Positions 16,800-24,688 of a stretch of 64,000 bases of DNA are shown here, piece by piece (position 1 is the first letter of the stretch; the number at the start of each line of letters is the position of its first letter). Position numbers and translations under genes: made by a program. Location: NCBI RefSeq assembly GCF_007273535.1, contig NZ_RIBP01000001.1:558001-622000 (forward strand). Direction: 5' to 3'. The DNA is from Niallia circulans (GTDB lineage: Bacteria; Bacillota; Bacilli; Bacillales; Cytobacillaceae). The notes beneath the pieces were generated by a model. The model saw only the letters and a list, made by a program, of their open reading frames with translations, was not told the DNA's origin and made no database searches.

Positions 16800-17606
16800 A
16801 TGAATATTGAAGTTTGGCAAATTATCGTTCTGTCATTATTGGGATTTTATGCAATTGTCGAGAATTTAGGGATAAATGTTTTTGCCAACCAAGCTTTAAT
16901 CATGGGAACAATCACAGGACTTGTGATGGGTGATGTAAAAACAGGGTTAGCTGTAGGTGCTACTTTACAATTAATGGGACTTGGAATTCAGGCATACGGT
17001 GGTGCCAGTGTTCCTGATTATATGACAGCATCCATTGTGGGAACAGCATTTGCCGTAATAAGTGGAAAAGGTGTTGAATTCGGGATTGGTTTGGCAGTTC
17101 CAGTAGCTTTGTTAATGATTCAACTAGATATTTTAGCTCGTTTTTGTAATGTTTTCTTTCAGAGAAGAATTGATCATGGAATCAAGGAGATGAATCTTTC
17201 CAAAATTAGAACGTTTCATTTGTTAGGCACACTTAGTTGGGGATTGTCACGGGGGTTACCGATTTTTCTAGTATTCAGCTTTGGAGAAAGTATTGTTGCG
17301 TTTATCTCTAATGTAATACCAGAATGGTTAACAGGCGGATTATCGATTGCTGGGGGGATGCTGCCAGCAGTTGGTATAGCAATTTTGTTACGCTACTTGC
17401 CAGTCAAGAATTTTATCACGTATTTGCTGATTGGTTTCATTGCAGTTACATATTTGCATATGCCGATGTTTGGAGTAGCTTTACTTGGATTTGCTCTTGC
17501 GATTCTTCAATTTAAGCAGTTAATTAGTGAACAACAAATAGGAAATGTAAGTGTAGCACCTGTACAAGCTGAAGGAGGGTTAAGCGAAGATGAATACGAA
17601 AATTAA
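16800..17606 (+). CDS. Mannose/sorbose-family PTS EIIC permease
   Basis: A 268-residue multi-spanning membrane protein of the EIIC-Man/Sor class. Diagnostic stretches are GLVMGDVKTGLAVGATLQLM and GGASVPDYMTASIVGTAFAV, followed by further hydrophobic helices up to about residue 240. It forms the sugar channel with EIID. It starts 8 bp after the EIIAB stop and overlaps the EIID start by 17 bp. The acidic C-terminal tail is on the cytosolic side. Substrate is presumably a fucoside- or galactoside-type oligosaccharide, from the operon's GH29 enzyme. Confidence 0.92.
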   Translation: MNIEVWQIIVLSLLGFYAIVENLGINVFANQALIMGTITGLVMGDVKTGLAVGATLQLMGLGIQAYGGASVPDYMTASIVGTAFAVISGKGVEFGIGLAVPVALLMIQLDILARFCNVFFQRRIDHGIKEMNLSKIRTFHLLGTLSWGLSRGLPIFLVFSFGESIVAFISNVIPEWLTGGLSIAGGMLPAVGIAILLRYLPVKNFITYLLIGFIAVTYLHMPMFGVALLGFALAILQFKQLISEQQIGNVSVAPVQAEGGLSEDEYEN

Positions 17607-18384
17607 TCAAAAAGACTTAGACAAAGTAAGTATGAACTGGTTAATCGGAAGTCAGCTTTCCTGGAATTATGAACGTATGATGGGGGGTGGATACCTTTAC
17701 TCTACATTACCGGTATTAGAAAAATTATACGGTGAGGATTCTGATAAACTTCAAGACATGATGCGAGTCCAAAGTCAATTCTTTAATACGACACCTCATA
17801 TGGGTGGATTTATTCTTGGAATGGATATCGCTGCAGAAGAAGCGGAAGGATATAAAGCAAAAGATACGGTAGCCAGCTTAAAAACTGGTTTGATGGGTTC
17901 ATTTGCAGGTGTTGGTGATACGATTTTTGGTGTGCTTTTTCCGACCGTATTTGGGTCAGTGGCCTCGTATCTTGCTTTAAAGGGAAATGCAATTGGTGTA
18001 GTGATATGGTTATTAGTGAATGTAATTATTCTTATTTTCCGATACTTTTCTGTCCGAATTGGCTATAAGCAAGGCGTTAAATTAGTTAGCAGTATGTCTG
18101 GTCACTTAAATGCATTGACTAACGCAGCGACATTACTGGGAGTTACCGTTATTGGTGCGATGATACCATCTGTTATTAAAGCACCAATAGCATTAACATT
18201 TAAAACAGGTGATGTAAAATTAAACATTCAAGAAACACTGGACCAAATCATGCCGATGATGGTTCCTGCTATTTTAGTTGGTGTCATCTACTGGTTATTA
18301 GGCAAAAAACACTTCAATTCAACTAGAGCAATCCTTGCCATTATTGTTTTGGCCATTATTTTGAAAGCATTAGGTGTTATGTGA
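17590..18384 (+). CDS. Mannose/sorbose-family PTS EIID permease subunit
   Basis: A 264-residue EIID-Man-type membrane protein. Family signatures: SQLSWNYERMMGGGYLYSTLP, FFNTTPHMGGFILGMDIAAE, LKTGLMGSFAGVGDTIFG and C-terminal helices. It pairs with EIIC in the membrane. It overlaps the EIIC gene by 17 bp and ends the tightly packed fucosidase/PTS operon, followed by 224 bp before cutC. Confidence 0.92.
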   Translation: MNTKINQKDLDKVSMNWLIGSQLSWNYERMMGGGYLYSTLPVLEKLYGEDSDKLQDMMRVQSQFFNTTPHMGGFILGMDIAAEEAEGYKAKDTVASLKTGLMGSFAGVGDTIFGVLFPTVFGSVASYLALKGNAIGVVIWLLVNVIILIFRYFSVRIGYKQGVKLVSSMSGHLNALTNAATLLGVTVIGAMIPSVIKAPIALTFKTGDVKLNIQETLDQIMPMMVPAILVGVIYWLLGKKHFNSTRAILAIIVLAIILKALGVM

Positions 18385-18608
18385 AAAAGGAAGTATATGC
18401 ATAACTTAATAAAGTACTTAGACATTGTGGTTGAATGACAGAATGTGTGATTTTTATGAAATACGAAAGCAGGCAGTTATCAAGTTATATGCATAAATAA
18501 ATAATTATAAATGTTATAATAAACAGGTCGAAAAAACGCTTACACCCTATGTGGTTTTAATAGTTATCTAAGAGTTAAAGGTCAAGTAATTTTAGGAGAT
18601 GAGTTATT

Positions 18609-19244
18609 GTGATTAAAGAGTTTTGTGCAGAAAATCTGACCAATATTCCTGCAGCTATCAATGCAGGGGCAAAAAGGATTGAACTTTGTGACAACCTAGC
18701 TGTAGGGGGAACAACTCCCTCTTATGGAGTAATAAAAAAAGCGGTTGAGCTAGCCCATCATGCTGATGTTACGGTGATGACTATGATCAGACCAAGAGGA
18801 GGAAACTTCGAATATAGTCATGAAGAGGCAGAGATAATGGCAAATGATATTCAAGTGTGCCTGCAGCTTGATTCTGATGGAGTGGTTTTTGGATGCTTGA
18901 AGAATGGATGGATTGATGAAGAATTGACTTCACAGCTGATAAGTATATCGGGTGGTATGGAAATTACTTTTCATATGGCATTTGATGAATTGTCAGAAGA
19001 GAATCAATTTAGAGCAATTGATTGGCTTGCGGAAAAGAATGTTAGCAGAATTTTGACACATGGTGGCAGTTCACAAAACAGCATAGAAGCTAACTTTCCG
19101 CATTTAAAGAAGCTGATTGAATATGCGGCAAATCGAATCATTATTTTACCAGGAGCTGGCATAAATTTTCAAAACTTAGCTGGAGTGTTAGACGCTTTGC
19201 AGGTGAATGAAGTACACGGCACAAAAATAGTAAACATAGGATGA
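18609..19244 (+). CDS. cutC: CutC-family protein
   Basis: A 211-residue TIM-barrel protein of the CutC family: EFCAENLTNIPAAINAGAKRIELCDNL, GGTTPSYGVI, TVMTMIRPRGGNF and ILTHGGSS are characteristic. GTG start at 18609 behind AGGAGATGAG. CutC was named for copper homeostasis in E. coli, but later work questions that role, and in Firmicutes the gene often sits next to carbohydrate genes, as here. A weak cre-like sequence (18531-18544, inverted) and a TATAAT-like element lie upstream, so it may have its own catabolite-linked promoter. Confidence 0.88.
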   Translation: MIKEFCAENLTNIPAAINAGAKRIELCDNLAVGGTTPSYGVIKKAVELAHHADVTVMTMIRPRGGNFEYSHEEAEIMANDIQVCLQLDSDGVVFGCLKNGWIDEELTSQLISISGGMEITFHMAFDELSEENQFRAIDWLAEKNVSRILTHGGSSQNSIEANFPHLKKLIEYAANRIIILPGAGINFQNLAGVLDALQVNEVHGTKIVNIG

Positions 19245-19259
19245 ATTTAATACAAGAAT

Positions 19260-19593
19260 GAGGCTGGGATACAAGTATGTGAACCAGCCTAAAGACCGAA
19301 CTACTAAATCAACCATCGATTAAATAGTTCGGTTTTTTGTTTTTAGTTTAAATACAAAAAATTAGAAATTTTAGTGAAATGGAGCGGTGGCCACTCGACT
19401 CCTGCGGGATATAGAGGAAAGGATGAGACCCCGCAGGCGAAGACAAGGAGGCTCAAGCTTTCCCCGCGGAAAGCCATTTGGTGCAGCGCAATGAAACGAA
19501 CTAACTATTTAGACACAACCTTTATTTTTCTAATTTAGATGTAATTTTATTATTCGTGTTTAGAAAGGCTGTCTTTTGAATTGTTCCAGCCTC
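19260..19593 (+). repeat. MITE-like dispersed repeat, copy A
   Basis: A 334-bp element bounded by the imperfect terminal inverted repeats GAGGCTGGGA and CCAGCCTC. It contains a strong hairpin (CCGAACTA...TAGTTCGG plus T6 at about 19296-19338), then a GC-richer block (ATGGAGCGGTGGCCACTCGA onward), then AATTTAGATGTAATTTTATT. The same order appears at 59463-59783 and, inverted and interrupted, at 36073-38012. It has no coding capacity. It also acts as the likely terminator after cutC. Confidence 0.8.
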
Positions 19594-19675
19594 AATTTTA
19601 CTAACGGGTTTTCTTTTGGGAGATATTTAAAACCCATCAATTCCACAAAGAACTATCGATTGGAACTCATAATTA

Positions 19676-20074
19676 ACGTATTTGGGCAAATAATCCTATT
19701 GAACATCCATTGGCTTCTATTGACAAGGACTTTCACCTAGTAAATTGTCCAACTGACCTTTCATATGAACCTGAAGAAATTATTTCTATGATTCTTAATG
19801 TAAGTGATAACGCTAGTAACTTCTCCATAAACAAATCAGAAGAGGATTGTCCATTTTGGAAGGACCATTAACCACCGTTAGTGGTGATGGGAAAAGTTAT
19901 AATTATTTTAATTTCAATCCGAAATATGCTCAGATAGTATTAACGATTTTAAGAACCTATTACAACTTTTGTTTCGCATTCAAAAAACCTGATGGCGAAA
20001 AACCTACTCATGAACAGAGATTGGGAATTACAAATAAGAAATATAAAATCAATGACATCCTTTACTTGAGATAG
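19676..20074 (+). pseudogene. Frameshifted remnant, probably a transposase C-terminus
   Basis: Two consecutive open fragments in different frames. The first (about 19676-19862) reads WANNPIEHPLASIDKDFHLV and on to a stop. The second (to 20074) contains FNPKYAQIVLTILRTYYNFC and ends in QRLGITNKKYKINDILYLR, a tail resembling the ends of several insertion-sequence transposases. There is no start codon with a ribosome site for either. I read this as a decayed transposase copy; the exact IS family is not identified. Confidence 0.4.
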
Positions 20075-20134
20075 TTAAAGGGTTTGATTGGAAAATAGTG
20101 TATAATGATGAAGTCTTAGTGGGAGGAGATTTTT

Positions 20135-20575
20135 TTGTTAAAGAGAGTGAATATTCACTTTATAATCAGTGTTATCTTTATATTGTTTCTAATAGGCTGT
20201 ACAAATAAAGGTACGAACGAATTTGATTTAGATCAAATTACTAGAGTAGAAGTTAAAGTGGTTAAGACAGATGAAAGTTATGAAGAAGCTGTAATGATAA
20301 CTGATAAAGAAACGATAGATGTGCTAAGAAAGACATTAAAAAAAACTAAGTGGGAACCAAATGTAGAACATAAAATGGCTAGAAAAGAAGATGTAAAGGC
20401 AACTCTGTTTTTCAAGTATGATAAGAATATGCCCGAACGATTATTTGAATATCTAATTTGGTTCAAACAAAACAATGATACTGCGACAATTATTAGCAAC
20501 AATGTTAAAGAAGGGTATGGAACTTTAGATAAAGATAATGCAGAGACATTAGAAAGTATTTTAATCAAGAAATAA
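20135..20575 (+). CDS. Small putative lipoprotein
   Basis: A 146-residue exported protein with a lipoprotein signal: a basic start, a hydrophobic run (FIISVIFILFLIG) and Cys22 in LIGCTN, the lipobox. The mature part is charged and mixed alpha/beta (VEVKVVKTDESYEEAVMITD, then KETIDVLRKTLKKTKWEP), with no motif I recognise. TTG start at 20135 with GGGAGGAG 6 bp upstream. It stands alone, followed at once by a perfect palindromic terminator shared with the convergent exporter gene. Confidence 0.75.
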   Translation: MLKRVNIHFIISVIFILFLIGCTNKGTNEFDLDQITRVEVKVVKTDESYEEAVMITDKETIDVLRKTLKKTKWEPNVEHKMARKEDVKATLFFKYDKNMPERLFEYLIWFKQNNDTATIISNNVKEGYGTLDKDNAETLESILIKK

Positions 20576-20603
20576 AAGAGCAGGAATTCCTGCTCTTTTA
20601 TTT
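20570..20603. terminator. Bidirectional terminator, perfect 34-bp palindrome
   Basis: AAATAAAAGAGCAGGAA followed by its exact reverse complement. It ends the lipoprotein gene on the + strand and can serve the convergent DMT exporter on the - strand. Confidence 0.9.
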
Positions 20604-20692
20604 GTGATTTGTATTTAATTTTAAATGCTAATTTAAATACGATTTAACCTTAATTTAAGAGGTTTCCCTCCTAAAGTGAACCCGTTATGTTT

Positions 20693-21568
20693 TTACTTTT
20701 CTTCTTTAAGAACGAACAATACACCTATTAAAATCAGGACAGAACCTATCCAAAACATAACACCGATTTTTTCATCTAATAACAACCAGCCAAGCAATGT
20801 TCCAACAACTGGCTGGAAGAAGAAATAAATTCCGCCGCTTGAGGCGTTAAGCATTTGTAATCCGCGGTTCCAAAGAAGAAAGCCGCCTGCTGTTGAGATG
20901 ACACCTAAATATAATAGTCCACCCCAAATTGTTGGGTGAGTCAGTTGTGTCATATTCAATTCAGGTAAGCGTGGTAAAACAAATGGTGTTAACACAATTA
21001 GTGCCACTAAAATAGAATAGGTTGTTACGACAATTTGTGAGTAACTGCTTGGAATGCGTTTCACAAGAACAGACATAAGTGCCCATGTTAAGGCAGCAAT
21101 AACAAGAGAAACACCGCCAAGTGAACTGGACAAATTGATATCCCCAATCCCAACAATAAGAATAACACCGATTGTGGCTAAGCATACAGAGATTCCTTTT
21201 TTAATAGTTAAGCTTTCTTTAAGAATAAGGCGAGCAAAAATAACCATAAATGCTGGAGTGGAAGCTGTAATGATCGCCCCCATTTGTGCTGTTGACAGCA
21301 TCGTCCCTGTTTCTTGTGCAACAATCGAAATGGCATTGCCAATAATTCCAATGGCAATGATTATCCAAATAAACCGCTTTTCAATTCTCCATTTTTGTTT
21401 TGTCACAAATCCTATCAGGAGAAGTGCCAAAATAGCAATTAAATAGCGCAGCCACACAAGTTCAAGTGGGGGAATAAATGCCACCACAACCTTCACAACA
21501 ACATACATGCCGCCCCAAATACTAGAAGCGAGAATTAAATATATGGAACCTAATAAGGTGTTTTTCAT
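20693..21568 (-). CDS. EamA/DMT-superfamily exporter
   Basis: A 291-residue membrane protein with about ten hydrophobic helices in two EamA repeats: SIYLILASSIWGGMYVVVKV and LELVWLRYLIAILALLLIGF in the first, VSLVIAALTWALMSVLVKRI and GGLLYLGVISTAGGFLLWNR in the second. Such carriers export amino acids or other metabolites. Start ATG 21568 has GGAGGG upstream. The 150-bp leader contains an 18-codon ORF with its own ribosome site and a terminator-like structure, so expression may be set by attenuation (listed separately). Confidence 0.88.
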   Translation of the reverse strand: MKNTLLGSIYLILASSIWGGMYVVVKVVVAFIPPLELVWLRYLIAILALLLIGFVTKQKWRIEKRFIWIIIAIGIIGNAISIVAQETGTMLSTAQMGAIITASTPAFMVIFARLILKESLTIKKGISVCLATIGVILIVGIGDINLSSSLGGVSLVIAALTWALMSVLVKRIPSSYSQIVVTTYSILVALIVLTPFVLPRLPELNMTQLTHPTIWGGLLYLGVISTAGGFLLWNRGLQMLNASSGGIYFFFQPVVGTLLGWLLLDEKIGVMFWIGSVLILIGVLFVLKEEK

Positions 21569-21600
21569 TTTTTATACCCTCCGATTTTTTGTTTAAGGTC

Positions 21601-21660
21601 AAAAAGCCCCTATCGGAGAGATTCCATCATTTCCCTCCATTAGAAGCTGAAGGGTGCTGC
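21601..21660 (-). promoter_or_regulatory. Candidate attenuator hairpin in the leader of the DMT exporter
   Basis: Read on the minus strand, AGCACCCT can pair with AGGGGCT, enclosing an inner stem GGAGGGA / TCTCTCC, and the structure ends in TTTTT. Its 5' arm lies inside the last codons of the upstream 18-codon ORF, so a ribosome stalled there would prevent terminator formation. Structure judged by eye. Confidence 0.45.
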
Positions 21661-21696
21661 TGGTACGTCATTTTCAAATAAAGGAGTCCAATACAT
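21640..21696 (-). CDS. Leader peptide (18 residues) of the DMT exporter
   Basis: The minus-strand ORF encodes MYWTPLFENDVPAAPFSF. It starts 128 bp before the exporter ATG and has a GAGGTG ribosome site. Its 3' codons form the 5' arm of the terminator-like hairpin, the arrangement expected of ribosome-mediated attenuation. The peptide carries Trp3, three Pro and an Ala-Ala-Pro tail but no long run of one amino acid, so the inducing signal is unclear. Confidence 0.5.
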   Translation of the reverse strand: MYWTPLFENDVPAAPFSF

Positions 21697-21745
21697 CTGT
21701 TTCACCTCAAATCACCTAGTGTAAAATAATCCCTAGCGTATTTTA

Positions 21746-22606
21746 TTAGATTTTCACAGAAGAAAACCTAGAAAGATATTGATAGACACCATCTTCATCA
21801 CAAGTAAATTCTGTTACATCGTCCACGATTTTTTTGATAGGCTCTGCAGCGTTTTTCATTGCTACCGCATACTGAACAAATTCAAACATAGGCAGATCAT
21901 TATAACTATCCCCAATCGCTAATATGTCTTCTTCTAATATTCCGAAATGAGCCAGCATCTGCTTAATGCCTGTTGCTTTATTTACATTAGCGTACATCAA
22001 TTCCACATTATGACTTGAAGAGGTAGACGTAGTAAAGTCTGTTTCCTGCTTAAGTTCGTTAAGCACATCTTTCCATGCATTGATATGCTCTTTTGTTCTT
22101 GCAAAGAAATAAAACTTTGAGAACATATTACCCTCAATAGTATCCTTCCAAGCAATCTCTTCTTTTATTGCTTGTTTACGTGAAAGCCATTCATTAATCT
22201 CAACACCTTCGGGCTGAGGATCTCTTACCTCATGCTCCACATAATCTTTATCCTGAGTTAAAGTGATACGAGCTGAATCATACGGAAATAACTCGTAATA
22301 TATTTTTTGTTGTCTTGCCTTTTCAATCACGGTTTCGACTAATTCACGAGAAAGGGAATGCTGAAAAACAGGCTTATCCTCGATATATCCTGCCATTCCA
22401 TTTGAAGTAATAAACCCATCAACCTGGAAGCCTTCCGGAACTAGTTCATCTATCTCATCGTAAGCTCTTCCTGTCGCAATAAATACATAGATTCCTTGTT
22501 CACGTAAATTATCAATAATTTCTTTTGTTTTTAAGCTGACTTTATTAAAAGAAGTTAATATTGTACCATCCATATCTAAAAAGATGGCTTTAGGTATAAA
22601 AGACAA
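21746..22606 (-). CDS. HAD-superfamily Cof-type phosphatase
   Basis: A 286-residue cytosolic hydrolase of the Cof/YbiV HAD group. Motif I is FLDMDGTIL with the nucleophile Asp, motif II the FIATGRAYDEI stretch, and motif IV AIGDSYNDLPMF near the C-terminus (about 235). The cap domain lies between. Cof-type enzymes dephosphorylate sugar phosphates, flavin or other small phosphates; the substrate is not deducible. TTG start at 22606 behind AGGAGG. The gene lies downstream of the TrmB-type regulator in the same direction but with a 108-bp gap. Confidence 0.9.
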   Translation of the reverse strand: MSFIPKAIFLDMDGTILTSFNKVSLKTKEIIDNLREQGIYVFIATGRAYDEIDELVPEGFQVDGFITSNGMAGYIEDKPVFQHSLSRELVETVIEKARQQKIYYELFPYDSARITLTQDKDYVEHEVRDPQPEGVEINEWLSRKQAIKEEIAWKDTIEGNMFSKFYFFARTKEHINAWKDVLNELKQETDFTTSTSSSHNVELMYANVNKATGIKQMLAHFGILEEDILAIGDSYNDLPMFEFVQYAVAMKNAAEPIKKIVDDVTEFTCDEDGVYQYLSRFSSVKI

Positions 22607-22714
22607 GCTGATTCCTCCTAATGTGCACTGTTGATTTGTAAGCTTTTATGGGTAGTCTCCATATTATAAGGACTATTTACAGTTAATTGTAAACTATTTT
22701 GCATATAAACTTAG

Positions 22715-23500
22715 TTATTTTTTTGTAAAAAATGCTTGGCGTTCATTTGTTATCCATTTTTCTAAATCATCTGAACTGCGCCGCACAAGCCGATTAACTA
22801 ATACATCATGCCACACATAATCCTCTAACAGGTAAATATGAACAGGATCATCTGTATAAAAGGCAATACTCCGCTCCTCAAAGGATGGACCGTAAAGCAT
22901 CTCTTTTGAATCGATGGAAATAATGAACCAATGCTCCGTTGACGAAGTCTCTGTAAAAGGTGTAATTCGGTGGCTCTCTAAATTATTTACCGGATTGTCT
23001 ACATGAATGGTGATTCCTTTTAAGGACACTTTATCGGAAACCTCCGCAAGATCATCCTGCAGCTCACTATATAAATCATCCCAGATGGAAATAATAATCT
23101 GCTTTTCGGCTTTTTTTATCAATGTTTTACAATAGCTAATAATTGTTTGATAGTCCTTTAATGTTATTACCCGATTATCTGGTTCATTAGCAGATGTTTC
23201 AAGCTCCTTTAATGAATCGTTTAAAAACTCATACGTATTATCCCAATCTGATTGTGCTTTTTGAAGAAAAATTTCCACAGGGAGTGGGGAATACCTTGCA
23301 GCATCATTTATTTCTTCCTTTAAGACAATCCCCTTATCGACAAGCGTATTCAAAACATCATAAATTCTAGCTCTTGGAATGCCTGAATCCTTGCTGACTT
23401 GATAGGCCGTAGCTGGTCCTAATTTCACAAGCGCAACATATGATTTAGCTTCATATTCATTAAAGCCTAGTTTTTTGAGCTGTTGTACAATATCGCTCAC
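22715..23500 (-). CDS. TrmB-family transcriptional regulator
   Basis: About 261 residues with a TrmB winged helix at the N-terminus: LKKLGFNEYEAKSYVALVKLG, ATAYQVSKDSGIPRARIYDVLNTLVDKGIV. The C-terminal part contains the PLD-like effector fold typical of TrmB relatives (IIISIWDDLYSEL; FEERSIAFYTDDP). I chose the GTG at 23500 because GGAGG lies 9 bases upstream and the family starts close to LKKLGF; a longer ATG start at 23524 has no ribosome site. It is divergent from the TauE-like gene, and a 10-bp inverted repeat in the shared promoter could be its operator. Confidence 0.88.
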   Translation of the reverse strand: MSDIVQQLKKLGFNEYEAKSYVALVKLGPATAYQVSKDSGIPRARIYDVLNTLVDKGIVLKEEINDAARYSPLPVEIFLQKAQSDWDNTYEFLNDSLKELETSANEPDNRVITLKDYQTIISYCKTLIKKAEKQIIISIWDDLYSELQDDLAEVSDKVSLKGITIHVDNPVNNLESHRITPFTETSSTEHWFIISIDSKEMLYGPSFEERSIAFYTDDPVHIYLLEDYVWHDVLVNRLVRRSSDDLEKWITNERQAFFTKK

Positions 23501-23572
23501 AGTTTCTTTCCTCCAATTATCCATTTACTCTAGTTTTAACGATACAATAACTATTTACATTTATCAAACGTT

Positions 23573-23596
23573 TAGTTACTATTTAGATAGTGACTA
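23573..23596. promoter_or_regulatory. Palindromic operator candidate in the TrmB/TauE intergenic region
   Basis: TAGTTACTAT and ATAGTGACTA form a 9/10 inverted repeat with a 4-bp centre, ending just before the AAAGGAAG ribosome site of the TauE-like gene. It is a plausible site for the divergently encoded TrmB-type regulator. Confidence 0.5.
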
Positions 23597-23615
23597 GTAA
23601 AGGAAGTGTTGAAAT

Positions 23616-24380
23616 TTGTTTGATATTGACCCATCGTTATTAATTATTTTAATTGTTTTTGGATTTTTAGCTGCATTTATTGATTCCGTAGTTGGCGGAG
23701 GGGGACTGATTGCTTTACCTGCTTTGTTATTTACAGGAATGAATCCAGCTGCAGCTGTTGCTACAAATAAATTAGCTTCAACTATCGGTTCTTTAACTAG
23801 TACATATATGTTCTATCGTTCTGGTAAACTCGACTTAAAATCTGTATATAAATTATTTCCGCTTACCTTTATTGGCTCCATGCTCGGGGCTTGGTGTGTT
23901 CACTTAATGGATCCTCAAATGCTGAAACCATTAATGCTTGTCATGCTTGCAGCAGTAGCGATTTATACTATCTTTAAGAAGGATTGGGGCAGTATTTCAT
24001 CGCCAAAAAGCTTATCCCCTCGCCACTATATCATGTTTTTAGCTGCCATTTTCGCCATTGGGTTTTATGATGGATTTCTTGGACCAGGTACAGGATCGTT
24101 TTTAATTTTTGCTTTTTTATTAATCGGCTTTGATTTTTTAAAGGCAGCAGGAAATGCAAAATTCTTAAACTTCGGCAGTAATATTGCTGGTTTATTAATG
24201 TTTATGTTCCTTGGCCAAGTAAACTATACATATGGATTAATAATGGGAGTTGCTCAACTGGCTGGTGCGATTTGTGGTTCAAGATTTGCTATAAAAAAAG
24301 GAAGCAGCTTTGTACGAGTATTGTTTATTGCAGTTACCTGTTTATTATTAGTTAAAAATATTTATGATTATATCCAATAA
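23616..24380 (+). CDS. TauE/SafE-family (TSUP) membrane transporter
   Basis: A 254-residue membrane protein with about eight helices. The TSUP signature FLAAFIDSVVGGGGLIALPALLFTGMNPAAAVATNKLASTIGS is split over the first helices, and the second half has FYDGFLGPGTGSFLIFAFLLIGFDFLKAAGNAK. These carriers export sulfite, sulfoacetate or related organic anions. TTG start at 23616 behind AAAGGAAG. Monocistronic, with a terminator at 24441-24467, and probably controlled by the divergent TrmB-type protein. Confidence 0.9.
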   Translation: MFDIDPSLLIILIVFGFLAAFIDSVVGGGGLIALPALLFTGMNPAAAVATNKLASTIGSLTSTYMFYRSGKLDLKSVYKLFPLTFIGSMLGAWCVHLMDPQMLKPLMLVMLAAVAIYTIFKKDWGSISSPKSLSPRHYIMFLAAIFAIGFYDGFLGPGTGSFLIFAFLLIGFDFLKAAGNAKFLNFGSNIAGLLMFMFLGQVNYTYGLIMGVAQLAGAICGSRFAIKKGSSFVRVLFIAVTCLLLVKNIYDYIQ

Positions 24381-24440
24381 AATGTTAATGTTGTTCAATT
24401 AATGCTCTCATGCCATTTTATATTACATATTTCTGAGATT

Positions 24441-24467
24441 AAGGCTGCCATAAGGTTGCCTTTTTTC
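24441..24467 (+). terminator. Terminator after TauE-like gene
   Basis: AAGGC-T-GCC / GGT-T-GCCTT stem-loop followed by six T, 60 bp after the stop. The remaining 220 bp before the collagen-like gene show no ORF; CATAGTAT at 24642-24649 resembles a SigK -10 element but lacks a clear -35. Confidence 0.65.
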
Positions 24468-24688
24468 TTTTTGAATAGTTGTTGAAACAAACATATAGGT
24501 TCAAGGTTTGTAACCATCACCTATATATTTATGGTTCAAGATAGTAGATTGCTCTATTAATAGAAAAAATAGTTAAATCAATCAAAAAATAAAATAGGTG
24601 TCTTATAAAGGATACGAGCTTATTCAGTATTTTCGATTTTCCATAGTATGTAAAGATATTAAATCTTTGTATAGGAAAGGAGAGAAAA

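Noticed and set aside
18531..18544. cre site upstream of cutC
   Set aside because: TGTAAGCG is present in inverse orientation but the right half deviates at the two conserved final bases; too weak to list as a feature.
21601..21696. T-box or SAM riboswitch upstream of the DMT exporter
   Set aside because: The conserved T-box core and SAM-aptamer elements are absent; a leader peptide with terminator explains the region better.
24642..24649. SigK promoter for the collagen-like gene
   Set aside because: CATAGTAT fits a -10 but no suitable -35 AC element was found at the right distance.
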